This document shows positions 1 through 8,690 of a stretch of 64,000 bases of DNA, in pieces; position 1 is the stretch's first letter, and every line of letters starts with the position of its first letter. The notes under the pieces are model-generated. The model searched no databases. It saw nothing but the letters and a program-made list of their open reading frames with translations, and had not been told where the DNA came from. The DNA is from Streptomyces camelliae (lineage in GTDB: Bacteria; Actinomycetota; Actinomycetes; Streptomycetales; Streptomycetaceae): assembly GCF_027625935.1 (NCBI RefSeq), contig NZ_CP115300.1, positions 9,255,599 through 9,319,598 on the forward strand, given 5' to 3'. Made by a program: the position numbers and the translations under genes.

Positions 1-858
1 GACATGCTCGGCGGTGAACTGCTCGGCGCCTACTGCCTGTCCGAGCCGCACGCCGGCTCCGACCCGACCGCGATGCGCACCCGTGCCCGGCGGGACGGCG
101 ACGCCTACCTCCTGCGGGGCGAGAAGGCCTGGACGACCCACGGCGGCCAGGCGGACTTCTACCAGGTGATGGCCCGCACCTCCGATCACCGCACCCGCGG
201 AGTCTCCTGCTTCCTCGTCCCCGCCGAGTCGGCCGGGCTGTCGGCCGACCCGCCAGAGCGCAAGATGGGGCTCACCGGATCCGCCACGGCGACCGTCCGG
301 TTCGACGACGTCCGCGTCCCCGAAGGCCGGCGTATCGGCGAAGAGGGGCAGGGCCTGCCGATCGCCCTCGCCGGACTTGACGCGGGCCGACTCGGCATCG
401 CCGCCGTCGCCGTCGGTCTGGCCCAGGGCGCGCTCAACGACGCGCTCGCCTACGCCAAACAGCGCGAGACCTTCGGGAAACCGATCATCGGCCATCAGGG
501 AGTCGCGTTTCTGCTCGCCGACATGGAGGCCGCCGTGGACTCCGCCCGGGCCACCGTCTTGGCGGCGGCCCGGCGCAAGGACGCCGGATTGCCGTACGGC
601 CGTCAGGCCAGCATCGCCAAGCTCGTCGCAACCGAGGCGGCGATGCGGGTCACCACCGATGCCGTCCAGGTCTTCGGAGGCGCGGGCTACACCCGGGACT
701 TCCCCGTCGAGCGCTACATGCGCGAGGCCAAGGTCATGCAGATCTTCGAGGGCACCAACCAGATCCAGCGCCTCGTCATCAGCCGCCACCTGGCCGGTGC
801 CCGCACCGAACCCTCCCACCACGTTCTGCGCGCCGCGCCCAAGGAGCCCAAGGCATGA
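1..858 (+). CDS. Acyl-CoA dehydrogenase, 5' end outside window
   Basis: FAD-dependent alpha,beta-dehydrogenation of an acyl-CoA thioester. The reading frame is open from base 1, so the first ATG (base 4) is internal: about 284 of the usual ~380 residues are present. Visible family features are the middle-domain stretch GAYCLSEPHAGSD near the start, QRETFGKPIIGHQG in the C-terminal helical domain, and IFEGTNQIQRLVISR near the end; in this family the glutamate of the EGT motif is commonly the catalytic base. Its stop overlaps the next start as ATGA, so the two genes are probably co-translated. Substrate cannot be told from sequence. Confidence 0.93.
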   Translation, partial: DMLGGELLGAYCLSEPHAGSDPTAMRTRARRDGDAYLLRGEKAWTTHGGQADFYQVMARTSDHRTRGVSCFLVPAESAGLSADPPERKMGLTGSATATVRFDDVRVPEGRRIGEEGQGLPIALAGLDAGRLGIAAVAVGLAQGALNDALAYAKQRETFGKPIIGHQGVAFLLADMEAAVDSARATVLAAARRKDAGLPYGRQASIAKLVATEAAMRVTTDAVQVFGGAGYTRDFPVERYMREAKVMQIFEGTNQIQRLVISRHLAGARTEPSHHVLRAAPKEPKA

Positions 859-1625
859 AACTCACCGGATCCGCCGCCCTGGTCACCGGCGGCGCCAGCG
901 GCCTCGGTCACGCCACCGCCACCACCTTGCTGCACGCCGGCGCCCATGTAGTCATCGCCGACCTGCCGTCCTCACCCGGGGCCGCCGTCGCCAAGGAGCT
1001 CGCGGACGTCGGCCCGCGCGTCCGCTTCGTCCCCTGCGACGTCACCGACCCCGCCGCCGTTCAGGCCGCGGTGGACGCGGCGAGCAAACCGGGCCCGCTG
1101 CGCGTCGCGATCAGCTGCGCGGGCGTCGCGACGCCCGGCCGCATGCTGTCCCGCAGCGGACCACTGGACCTGGACGCCTTCGCCCGGGTCGTCGGCGTCA
1201 ACCTCATCGGCACCTTCAACGTCTTCCGGCTCGCCGCACAGCGCATCAGCGAAGCCGAGCCCGTGGACGGCGAGCGCGGCGTCCTCGTGGCCACCTCCTC
1301 GGTCGCCGCCTACGACGGCCAGATCGGCCAGGCCGCCTACGCCGCCTCCAAGGGCGGGGTGGCCGCCCTCACCCTCCCCGCAGCCCGGGAACTCGCCCAG
1401 CACCTCATCCGTGTCGTCTCGATCGCACCCGGCCTCTTCGACACCCCGCTCATGGCAGGACTGCCCCAGGAGGCCCGCGACTCCCTCGGCCGACAGGTCC
1501 CCCACCCCGCACGCCTGGGCGACCCGTCCGAGTTCGCCGCCCTGGTACGTCACATCGCCGAGAATCCCATGCTCAACGGCGAGGTCATCCGCCTCGACGG
1601 AGCCATCCGCATGGCACCGCGCTGA
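855..1625 (+). CDS. SDR dehydrogenase, 3-hydroxyacyl-CoA dehydrogenase type
   Basis: NAD-dependent short-chain dehydrogenase of 256 residues, full length for the classical SDR family. The N-terminal cofactor loop reads VTGGASGLGHATA and the catalytic Ser-Tyr-Lys set is seen in ATSSVAAYDGQIGQAAYAASK. The end IRLDGAIRMAPR is typical of SDR C-termini. The start overlaps the acyl-CoA dehydrogenase stop by 4 nt. Position behind an acyl-CoA dehydrogenase and overall similarity to human HSD17B10-like enzymes suggest oxidation of a 3-hydroxyacyl-CoA in beta-oxidation; that substrate is inferred. The expected next gene of such an operon, a thiolase, is absent. Confidence 0.9.
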   Translation: MKLTGSAALVTGGASGLGHATATTLLHAGAHVVIADLPSSPGAAVAKELADVGPRVRFVPCDVTDPAAVQAAVDAASKPGPLRVAISCAGVATPGRMLSRSGPLDLDAFARVVGVNLIGTFNVFRLAAQRISEAEPVDGERGVLVATSSVAAYDGQIGQAAYAASKGGVAALTLPAARELAQHLIRVVSIAPGLFDTPLMAGLPQEARDSLGRQVPHPARLGDPSEFAALVRHIAENPMLNGEVIRLDGAIRMAPR

Positions 1626-1662
1626 TCGTCCCCGCATTCCCACCCCACAAGGAGAACCGACT

Positions 1663-1890
1663 ATGCCCGGCCCGCTGACCGGCCTGAATGGCGATCATGG
1701 ACTCGTCTTCGGGAGCGACGGCGGCGGCAATCTCTTCGCTCTCGCGGCCAACGGCACGGTCCACAAGTCCAGGACTGCTTCCTGGAACGACGCGTTCTAT
1801 GCCGTGGCCGCCAGTCTGTGCGACTTCCTTGAGCAACTTCGCGATGTCATTGATCAGTTCGCTGCCACAGGCCACCCCGGGGCTTTCTGA
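1663..1890 (+). pseudogene. SMI1/KNR4 (SUKH) C-terminal fragment on a borrowed start
   Basis: A 75-residue frame starts at ATG 1663 behind a good AAGGAG site. After about seven residues it reads GLVFGSDGGGNLFALAANG and then ASWNDAFYAVAASLCDFLEQL, which matches the C-terminal third of SUKH immunity proteins (an F-SDGGG-LFAL strand, then a short helix ending in FLE). The N-terminal two thirds of the domain are missing. The ribosome site and first codons probably belonged to the third gene of the upstream operon, and recombination near base 1680 joined them to the SUKH tail. It may be translated but is unlikely to fold as a whole domain. Confidence 0.6.
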
Positions 1891-1928
1891 ACTTCACGCA
1901 CCGCCTGTCCACACGCGTCCTTCGTGGG

Positions 1929-1979
1929 TTCACGGAACTGCGGCCAGAGCCAATCTGGCTCTGGCCGCAGTTCCGTGAA
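1929..1979. terminator. Perfect 24-bp inverted repeat, 3-nt loop
   Basis: Arms 1929-1952 and 1956-1979 are exact reverse complements (TTCACGGAACTGCGGCCAGA... against its complement) around the loop ATC. It follows the SUKH fragment by 38 bases. It could terminate transcription from the acyl-CoA dehydrogenase operon, though the stem is unusually long and perfect for that and there is no T-run, as is usual in Streptomyces. A mobile hairpin or IS-end origin is the alternative. Confidence 0.7.
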
Positions 1980-2054
1980 GCTCAGCGCCTGGTGCGTCAG
2001 CAGAGACAGATACGCCGATCGCCCCGTCTCTCGACCGTAGGGCATGCTGTTGCG

Positions 2055-2819
2055 GTGAGTGATCCTCAACAAGCATGGCTGGGATGGCTGAACAGCCTGG
2101 ACGTGCCACGGAAGACAGCCGCGGAGTCGCTGCGTGCCCAGTTCAGCGCCCTCGGCGTGACCAATCCTGTTGACCTGATCAAGTCGGAGGTCATGGAAGA
2201 TCTTCCGCAGCTCGCGCGATTCGTACTGCTTCGGAGCCTGTGGCACGGTGTGATCAACGGCTGGACCGAGCCGGGCTCGCTCGATCAACTGCCAGCCGCG
2301 CAACGCCTTCTTGCCGCTGGCTCGGACCGGGAGGATCTTGTTCGCCTGGTCCGAGCCGTTGCCTATGAGGCGGTGTTCGCGACGCTCGACGAGCTGGACG
2401 TCGGCGGCGATGTGAACGTGTCGGGTGTGGAGGCCGGCTGGGTGGTCACACGCTTCGCCGATGCCCGGGGTCTCAAGGCGTATGCGGGCTCGTCACCGAT
2501 CACCCGGGCTTCCGGCAAGAAGTCCAGCGTCACCCGCCGACGCGTGAAGAACGACCGGCTCAACCATGCCGGCTACCTGTGGGCGTTCGCCGCACTGACC
2601 GCGTCACCCGGAGCCAAGGGCCGCTACCGCCGACGACGTGATAAGCACGGCGACTGGCACGCCTCCGCATTGCGCAATCTGTTCAATCGCATGGTCGGCC
2701 AGCTCTATCACTGCCTGCAGCACGGCGAGCACTACGACGAAGCACAGGCCTTCCCGTCCCCGCTGGAAGGGCTCGAAGCAACTGCCCGCCGCCTGAGCCC
2801 AACTCCTACTCCGGGATGA
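2055..2819 (+). pseudogene. Unknown protein N-part fused to IS110 transposase C-end
   Basis: The frame from GTG 2055 has two halves. Residues 1 to ~125 (VSDPQQAWLGWLNSLDVPRK onward) look like an intact helical soluble domain I do not recognise. From about residue 130 the sequence changes to FADARGLKAYAGSSPITRAS and continues through AGYLWAFAALTASPGAKGRY to QLYHCLQHGEHYDEAQAF, which is the C-terminal Transposase_20 domain of IS110 elements. No DEDD catalytic domain of IS110 is present, so this is a remnant that has captured or truncated a host gene. It overlaps the convergent fragment below by 14 nt. Confidence 0.6.
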
Positions 2820-3069
2820 CCAGGCCGAACTCGCGCAGGCGGGGCAAACAGGCATCCAGGCAGGCCTCCACGGACACGGCATCCGTGCGCACCAGGAGAT
2901 CTTCGTGGAACGGGTTCCCGCTCGCCACGAACGTCCACGGCTTCACGCCGTCACGCATGCGCTCGGCATCGGCCTTGAACAACACCGTGACCCCCTGCTC
3001 GGCCAACGCTTCCATCACCCGCACCACGTCCACCGAAGCCCCCTTGTGTCCGTAATCGAACAGGCAGCT
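2806..3069 (-). pseudogene. 5'-truncated gene of unknown function
   Basis: The frame reads FDYGHKGASVDVVRVMEAL and ends LREFGLVIPE; an upstream TAG lies at about 3072 and no ribosome site precedes any candidate start. A GTG at 3033 would give 75 residues. The sequence is clearly protein-like (amphipathic helix, then the strand VTVLFKAD, then KPWTFVASG) and looks like the C-terminal part of a small single-domain protein. The composition breaks just upstream, so the 5' part was probably removed by rearrangement. I do not recognise the family. Confidence 0.5.
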
Positions 3070-3183
3070 AAACTACACGGGCATCTCAGCAACCGACTTG
3101 ACGGCTTGGGGGCGTGAGGCGTCTACGCCGAGGCCAGCCCCGTCCCTGCCCGGCGTCGTGCGCAGCCGGCGGAGGGTGAGCGG

Positions 3184-3552
3184 TTGGTGGAGTTGAGGCC
3201 GGCGGAGATGGACGCGCTGCGGGTGTATGTGGGTGCCGCGGAGCGGCTGCGGGTGCCGCCGGCGGAGGGCCTTCTGGAGCGGGTGCGTACGGCGACGTTC
3301 GACGGTCCCGCCAACCGCTGGTCGCTGTGTCTCACCGAGAAGCAGATGGAGTCGGTGGCGTACGCGTTCTACCTGCGGGCGCTGTGCGGGTCGGTGGCGG
3401 AGGCCATCCGGTTCGCCCGGGAGTACGGCGTCGTCGTGCACGGGGACCGGTCGACGGGCAGCCTGCAGCCGGCCCGGCTGTACTGGCCGGATGGATTGCT
3501 GCTCAGCGAGGTGTGCGCTGGGGGCGATATCCGGCCATCTCTTGTCGGTTGA
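3184..3552 (+). pseudogene. Unknown protein fragment (EYGVVVHGDR family)
   Basis: A 122-residue frame begins at TTG 3184 (LVELRPAEMDALRVYVGAAE), is helical and acidic, and contains FAREYGVVVHGDR followed by LQPARLYWPDGLLL. After about residue 110 (AGGDIRPSLVG) it appears to run into unrelated DNA. The coding of cccggga...ggggaccgg at 3416-3450 is repeated exactly at 56441-56475, where it forms the end of another fragment. That implies two broken members of one gene family in this window. Function unknown; no convincing start or ribosome site. Confidence 0.4.
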
Positions 3553-3751
3553 TGGCTCCGCTTTTCCATCCATGTACACAGGGGCTACACAAGAGGATCG
3601 CGGGATCTCCTCTTGGGGCTGGGTTCTTCCCGCCCTCTTCGGGGGCTGGCTGGTGCGGCGACTTCGGGCCAGCATCCCCACATGTCCGGAAGTGAACATC
3701 TGTACGAGCCCACCCGTGTATGCGTAAGGCAAAGCCGCGCATGACCGGATC

Positions 3752-4444
3752 ATGACCAATCCGCGTCTGGGCGCACGCACATCACTCAGCGACCGGGGGA
3801 ACGCCGTCGCTCACGGGGAGGGGTTGCTTCGCCATGCCGTCGGGGAGCGCCCCCTGCCGCCAGAGCATCAGCTCACCCCTGACCAGCGCCGGACGCGTTA
3901 TCAGGCTCAGGTGGCCCGCACGGAGTTGCGGCGTATGCTCGCCGACGGAGAGGCTGGCGACATCGTGGTCATCGACTCCGGCCGCCGCTCCCGGGTTATC
4001 GGAGTACCCGTCGACTACACCCTCATGGTCCGGCGGAAGCAGCCCGGCGACTGGAAGGACCTGTCGGACTCGGTACCGTTTCCCCGGCTTGCACCGCGCC
4101 AGGCAGCGAGGCGTCTGGCGGACGGGATCGCTGAGGCGCCTGCAGGGCCGTGGGCGCTCGTCATCACCGAAGCACACCCGGACGACGTCATGGACCGCGA
4201 CTACTTCAACGTCGTGGGCAGCGAGCTGCGCGGCCTGGGCATGACCGGACTGGACGACGTCATCGCCGTTCCCCACCACGAGGACTTGCGTAACTGGCAG
4301 ACGCCGCTGCGCTTGCGTCCCCACCTCCCCGAGTACGGTGGCCCGGTCAACGCCTTCCGCCCCGAAGGGTTCCTCGCCGACGGCCTGGACGACCTGCTGA
4401 ACACCGTGACCCGCGCACTGCACAACCGCACTCAACCCCACTGA
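3752..4444 (+). CDS. Hypothetical protein, 230 aa
   Basis: Complete soluble frame from ATG 3752 to 4444. The N-terminal 70 residues are basic and disordered-looking; then follow TELRRMLADGEAGDIVVIDS, VIGVPVDYTLMVRRKQPGDW and a paired repeat-like layout ending in HEDLRNWQTPLRLRPHLPE. No signal peptide, membrane segment or catalytic motif was recognised. Its upstream neighbour is a gene fragment and its downstream neighbour is a transposase remnant on the other strand, so it has no operon context. Accessory protein of unknown function. Confidence 0.55.
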   Translation: MTNPRLGARTSLSDRGNAVAHGEGLLRHAVGERPLPPEHQLTPDQRRTRYQAQVARTELRRMLADGEAGDIVVIDSGRRSRVIGVPVDYTLMVRRKQPGDWKDLSDSVPFPRLAPRQAARRLADGIAEAPAGPWALVITEAHPDDVMDRDYFNVVGSELRGLGMTGLDDVIAVPHHEDLRNWQTPLRLRPHLPEYGGPVNAFRPEGFLADGLDDLLNTVTRALHNRTQPH

Positions 4445-4474
4445 CCAGCGAACTTCATTATCGGCAGATGCTGG

Positions 4475-4622
4475 TCACAGCCACTCATTGATGGCCGCTA
4501 CGAGGACGGTCGCCTCGTAGCGGACTGCCAACTTGTCGTACCGCGTCGCCACGGCCCGGTATCTTTTGAGGCGGTTTATGCCGCACTCGACGGCGCGGCG
4601 TTCCCGGTAGTCCACCGGGTCG
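4475..4622 (-). pseudogene. IS5-family transposase C-terminal fragment
   Basis: The last ~48 residues of a DDE transposase remain: [20 protein letters not shown], then [20 protein letters not shown] and AAINEWL before the stop. The E in VECGINRLK is normally the last catalytic acidic residue, and RYDK-A-RY is the usual C-terminal signature of IS5-group transposases. Everything N-terminal is missing; the frame runs directly into the truncated gene on the right. This element end appears to have cut off the 3' part of that gene. Confidence 0.75.
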
Positions 4623-4872
4623 CCTCCCCGGCCAGCTCCTCCGTCTCCAGCGTCTCCGGGTGCAGTTGTACCCGGACCCAGGCAACGCCCTCGTGTCTCT
4701 CGACAGCGCGAAGGCGTTCGGCCGGTACCGCAAGAGCAGGCCTCCCATAGCCCCACTGGTTCGGCGCAATGCATCCTTCGTTGTCGTTGCCGTCGAAGAA
4801 CTCGCCCAGGGTGAGCAACGGCATCACGCCATCGTCACCAGCACGGTTGACCACTTGCTCGACTGAGATCAC
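4576..4872 (-). pseudogene. 3'-truncated gene, immunity-like hypothetical
   Basis: GTG at 4872 follows GGAGG with an 11-nt gap. The product begins [20 protein letters not shown], continues [20 protein letters not shown] and reaches [20 protein letters not shown] before the reading enters the IS5 remnant near 4622. The compact acidic sequence is like small cytosolic immunity proteins, but no named family was recognised. The fused end ([15 protein letters not shown]) is read from transposon DNA, so the native C-terminus is lost. Confidence 0.5.
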
Positions 4873-5122
4873 GGTCGAGTACCCCTCCGATCGCCTCCAT
4901 GGGCCCCGCAGGCGCCGCAGCAACGAGGCGGAGAGAATCCCGGCCGCCGTAACAGGGATCCTCCGGGACACCCCATCGGAATCATCCTCCGTCCGGTCGG
5001 CCCGGACGACCGACCGCTCGGGACGCCACCAGGCCGGAACCCCGACTCCACGCCGTTCAAATTCCGCGGTCCGCCACCGCCACCACAACCCATCCGTTCC
5101 GGCCACACCGACAGACACAGTA

Positions 5123-5138
5123 TTGGAGCAGATTCCAA
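5123..5138. promoter_or_regulatory. Candidate TetR autoregulatory operator
   Basis: TTGGA-GCAGAT-TCCAA is a 5-bp dyad centred about 52 bp upstream of the GTG of the TetR gene at 5183. TetR proteins often bind such sites in their own promoters. Short arms make this only a candidate. Confidence 0.35.
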
Positions 5139-5182
5139 CTGTGGAAGAGATGTAAGATCTTGGGGTTCTGTAAAGTCGCCCT

Positions 5183-5803
5183 GTGGCAGCGAACGAGACT
5201 TCCCGAACGGCCCGCCGGGCCGCCGCGACGCGGCAGTCGATCATCGAAGCGGCGGAGGCGATCCTCGTCGCAGGCGGGCCCACGGCCCTGACCCTGGAGG
5301 CAGTCGCCGAACGCGCCGACGTGGCCGTGCAGACGGTCTACAACCGGGTGGGTGGGAGATCCGCTGTCCTCGTCGCGGTGGCCGAGCGGGCCTTCCGGGA
5401 GAACCGGGAGTACATGGACGCCGCGTATGCCACCCCCGGCACCCCGCGCGAGCGCATCCTGCTGGCCGCCGACGCCTACGCGCGTTTCGCCCTGGAACGC
5501 CCGCACCACTTCCGGCTGCTCGCCGAACCCCCCGCCGACGCCGGGTCACTGAAGGGCATTGCCGACCTCGTCGACGAACAGAACGCCAAACTCACCGCCG
5601 CACTGCGCGACGGCATTGCCGACGGCTCCTTCAACGCCGACCTGGACCCCAGGGCCGCGGCCTACGCCCTGTGGGCCGCCATGAACGGCATCCTCGCCCT
5701 GAGCTGGCGCGCCGACCGCCTCCATGTCGACCCGCAGGACATGGGCCCCGTACTTGACACCATCCTCACCGTGATCACCCGGGGCCTCGACGCACGGACC
5801 TGA
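5183..5803 (+). CDS. TetR/AcrR-family transcriptional regulator
   Basis: DNA-binding repressor of 206 residues, normal for the family. The N-terminal helix-turn-helix spans about residues 14-60 (AATRQSIIEAAEAILVAGGP ... VAVQTVYNRVGGRSAVLVAV). The C-terminal ligand domain contains RFALERPHHFRLLAEPP and AAAYALWAAMNGILALSW, like the WHG/TetR_C_25 group. GTG start at 5183. No obvious target gene adjoins it: the upstream gene is a broken minus-strand frame and about 280 bp of non-coding DNA follow, so it probably acts at a distance or its partner has been lost. Confidence 0.88.
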   Translation: MAANETSRTARRAAATRQSIIEAAEAILVAGGPTALTLEAVAERADVAVQTVYNRVGGRSAVLVAVAERAFRENREYMDAAYATPGTPRERILLAADAYARFALERPHHFRLLAEPPADAGSLKGIADLVDEQNAKLTAALRDGIADGSFNADLDPRAAAYALWAAMNGILALSWRADRLHVDPQDMGPVLDTILTVITRGLDART

Positions 5804-6082
5804 CCCTACGCATGCAACCATCAGGTGTTCCGGAGTGATTCCTTCGCGAAGACTCCGGCGTCGAATGCGAGGTACGGGGACGACTCCACCAGCACCTCGT
5901 CGGCCGAGGACTACCTTTGGAGGGCATCGGACGGCATCAGATGACGGTTCAGTCGTCGACCGCCGTCAAGGTCCTGGTCGTGGTGCGCTCGCCCTCGCGC
6001 TGCTCTGCAGACTTTCGTAGACGGGACAGGTCGGCAGGTTGTCGGGGGAGAAGCTGCAGGCGGAGTACGGCGACCCTCGGGT
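5804..6082. other. Intergenic, no gene seen
   Basis: About 280 bp between the convergent TetR gene and the minus-strand immunity-like operon. Short frames here have no ribosome sites and no protein-like composition. No clear terminator hairpin was found. Confidence 0.5.
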
Positions 6083-6580
6083 CTACCGCTTGGCGGCCCC
6101 GTCGTCTCGCATAGCTGCTTCGACTGCCCCAACTCGTAGGCCGCTGCTGGAGAGTTCTGGCAGTGTTCCGCACTTCGCGCTCTCCTCGCCTTGAACCGCG
6201 TCAGTCCTGGTCGGTTCGGCCCCCGCACGGCCTGTGTCGTCCGTGTCGGGCAACACATAGCCCTCGGATTCGTCCCACGGGAGGTCCACGTCGTCCAGGT
6301 GCACGTGCCATTCGCCGTCGAGGGTGCGACGCAGGTGGGTGAGGGAGCCCAGGATGTGGGTGATCACCGGAAGCAGCCGCTCGGGATCGAGTGGCAGTTT
6401 GCTGGATCCGGCGAGGATCTCGTCCGGGTCGGTTCTGTCTGCGCTGTAGAGGAACAGTTGTTCTTCGTCCGCATACGGGAACGAGGCTGCATGGGCGGCG
6501 ACGATGCGCTGGAGGGCGGCCGTCTCGACCTCGGTCAGCGGCTCCGCCCGGCTCGCGTGGTAGTAGAGGGAGATACTCAC
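6083..6580 (-). CDS. Hypothetical protein, last gene of immunity-like operon
   Basis: GTG 6580 gives 165 residues beginning VSISLYYHASRAEPLTEVET; the longer frame to 6799 would overlap the next gene, so this start is preferred. Central text is HAASFPYADEEQLFLYSADR, LPLDPERLLPVITHILGSLT and a W-H-V-H-L-D-D strand followed by DLPWDESEGYVL. The acidic, beta-rich end is typical of immunity proteins, but no family is certain. The C-terminal 35 residues are low-complexity and may be read beyond the natural end. It lies downstream of and in the same direction as the SUKH-like gene at 6693. Confidence 0.6.
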   Translation of the reverse strand: MSISLYYHASRAEPLTEVETAALQRIVAAHAASFPYADEEQLFLYSADRTDPDEILAGSSKLPLDPERLLPVITHILGSLTHLRRTLDGEWHVHLDDVDLPWDESEGYVLPDTDDTGRAGAEPTRTDAVQGEESAKCGTLPELSSSGLRVGAVEAAMRDDGAAKR

Positions 6581-6692
6581 GGCGCGAGCGTACGGTCGGG
6601 GTGTGACAGCGCGTTCTGGGGGCGAGCGGCCGGACCGGCCGCCGTCTTGTCGCCTGGCGCGCGCGTCGCGGTGGTGGCGGGTCATGGCGACG

Positions 6693-7769
6693 TCATCCGT
6701 CGAAGGACGACCAGTCGATGCCCAACTCACCGAACGGCCGCATCGCACCGCGGTGCCGTGCGCCGATCGTGATCTCGAACATGCCGTCGCCCAGGTCACT
6801 GGCGCATGCGATGAGGCCGGGGGCGACGTGGAACGTCGTCGGGTCGGCCGGCCACTGCCACGGCCGGAGCGGCACGGGGCGCAACCGGTCGGTGAGGTCC
6901 TGTACGAGCGGCTCTGGCACCGGGGTGTACCAGGCTTGGGCTTGGTACGGTGCAGCGGTCATCGCCTCGAACAACGAGAACTGCATCAGGAAGCCGCTGA
7001 GCGGCTCGCGTTCGGCTCTGTCCTCCGCCGCTGTCAGCCAGACGACGGGGTCGGTCTCGGCCCGGTCCAGCTCCCAGCGGAAGCAGAGTTGGTTCTCCTC
7101 GCCGAAGACGACCCGTCGCGGATCCACGCCCGGGCGCAGCTCGGTGGCTGGCAGGATCCGGTTCTGCCTGCCCAGCATCTCGGGCCGCTGGTGGGCGAGC
7201 CGGTAGAACTCCCGCAGGGCCTGCGGCAGGTCGGCGGGCACCGCACCGGGCGCGACGGGGGCGGACCCCGTCCGCGGGTACCAACCCGTGGCGAAGTGTC
7301 CCAGCGCCCTGACGGGATCCTCGCCGAGCTGCGTGAGCCAGTCCAGGCTCGGCGTGTGCGGTGACGGACCGGTGGGCCGCACCTCGTCCAGGACCTGGGG
7401 CGCAAGCGGGGGCTCGATCCTCAGGTCGCACTGGAGCAGTTCGCCGTCGGCACAGGACGAATAAACCGGCCGGCCCGCACCCAGATAGCGGCAGCCCCCG
7501 AAGACGCGTACGAAAAGATGTACGGGGAGTGGGCCGTCCGACTCGTCCACCAACCGTGCTCGCACCACGGCCGACGCCGGACCCATCAGCCGGTACAGCT
7601 CACCGCTCCACACCCCGCTGGCCCCCGGCTCGTCCACGGCGTCGGAAAGAATCACCGACGCGTCGGCGCCGATCACCACCCGGGCACCGCCCGCCATCGA
7701 CGAACGCGCATGGACTCCGGCGAGCGAACACGCAGCCTCCTCGCCCACTATGTCCAATTGTTCGATCAC
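6693..7769 (-). CDS. SUKH-like hypothetical protein, 358 aa
   Basis: Its ATG overlaps the stop of the frameshifted upstream frame (ATGA at 7769-7766). About residues 190-330 resemble the SMI1/KNR4-like fold: ADLPQALREFYRLAHQRPEM, ILPATELRPGV, VVFGEENQLCFRWELDR with the Asp/Pro-Val-Val-Trp strand, and SLFEAMTAAPYQAQAW. The N-terminal 180 residues carry DEPGASGVWSGELYRLMG and PVHLFVRVFGGCRYLGAG and may be a beta-sandwich. In actinomycetes such large SUKH-type proteins are found beside nuclease or Rhs toxins; none is present here. Family assignment is by pattern only. Confidence 0.6.
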   Translation of the reverse strand: MIEQLDIVGEEAACSLAGVHARSSMAGGARVVIGADASVILSDAVDEPGASGVWSGELYRLMGPASAVVRARLVDESDGPLPVHLFVRVFGGCRYLGAGRPVYSSCADGELLQCDLRIEPPLAPQVLDEVRPTGPSPHTPSLDWLTQLGEDPVRALGHFATGWYPRTGSAPVAPGAVPADLPQALREFYRLAHQRPEMLGRQNRILPATELRPGVDPRRVVFGEENQLCFRWELDRAETDPVVWLTAAEDRAEREPLSGFLMQFSLFEAMTAAPYQAQAWYTPVPEPLVQDLTDRLRPVPLRPWQWPADPTTFHVAPGLIACASDLGDGMFEITIGARHRGAMRPFGELGIDWSSFDG

Positions 7770-8219
7770 GTGTGGGTCTCCCGCTGCAACGACTCGTCCA
7801 CTACCTCAGACTCCTGCCCCGCCGGACGTAGGCCAGGCCCGCCGGCACCGCACGTCCCGTACGCCGCGCCTGGTACCTCGCGTGTGAACATGAACTTCTC
7901 CAAGACCGCCACGAGTGCGGGGCGACTCCGCGTCGTCCAGGTGCCGAGCAGTACCCCGGCACCCACCGCGCCGTCCCGGCGTCGATCCAGGCGCAGGAAG
8001 TCCACGTTGTAACACCCCTGGGGATCGCCTTCCGGCTCCCAGCGCGTGTCGAAGCACAAGTCCCGTACCCGCGTGGTCAGCGCTGATCAGCACGGACCCG
8101 TACAGCCAGTCGATGGTGTCGGGCCCCGGGTCCACTTCGTAGAGGCTGTTCCAGCTCATCGTCCAGCCGACGGGGACGCGCAACGGCTGTGTCTTCCGCC
8201 ATGCCTCGCCCACGGTCAT
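7766..8219 (-). pseudogene. Frameshifted small protein gene
   Basis: Two frames form one protein. From ATG 8219: VGEAWRKTQPLRVPVGWTMS, WNSLYEVDPGPDTIDWLYGS, VLISADH. The second half, read in the other frame from about 8085, is DLCFDTRWEPEGDPQGCYNV, DFLRLDRRRDGAVGAGVLLG, TWTTRSRPALVAVLEKFMFT. Its stop overlaps the next start, as expected of a real operon gene. The shift lies near 8070-8090 and may be a mutation or a sequencing error. Small acidic protein, probably an immunity-type gene; family not recognised. Confidence 0.65.
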
Positions 8220-8231
8220 GAGGCGAGATCA

Positions 8232-8690
8232 CTGCGCGGTACGCCAGAGCCGTCCTTGACCAGAGTTTGCCCGGTGTCCACCGCCTTCAGCCGGTCGGCG
8301 GCGAAGCGGGCCCGCCTGGTGGGCAGGGTCAGCACGAGGTCTCCTCTACGCCGCGGTGTGCTCGTATCCCCAGAGATCTGCCGGGCCTCGGCAGAGCCCG
8401 GCATGCGACGGGCGGCGATGACGGCGCGAACGGTGTCGGGGAGTTCCGGGTTGGCGAGAGCTCGTGGTCGCAGTCTCCGCGAGCGGCCCGGGCCGGCTGG
8501 ATTTCTTGCGGCAGCGCGGGGTTGGCGCCGAGGCCCTCCACATGGCTGGGGATCGGTGCCGTGTCGGCTCTGCGGGTGTAGTCGGCCAACACCTCGGGCG
8601 TGGTCGTGTGCCGAGCCACGGTGATCGCCGCTCGGCCAGCCTCCTCGGTCTCGCCGTCGAGGGGCTTCGAGCGGGAATCACCGCATGACA
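8232..8690 (-). pseudogene. Remnant of a variant leucine-rich (LRV) repeat protein
   Basis: Minus-strand text such as ARHTTTPEVLADYTRRADTA, then GLGANPALPQEIQPARAA, follows the repeat pattern of actinomycete LRV proteins (ARH--TP-EVL--LA, then NPALP-E). The frame is interrupted: further pieces (LVLTLPTRRARFAADRLKAV near 8300-8400) are in other frames. No start or ribosome site. Decayed gene; likely a helical solenoid protein in its intact form. Confidence 0.4.
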
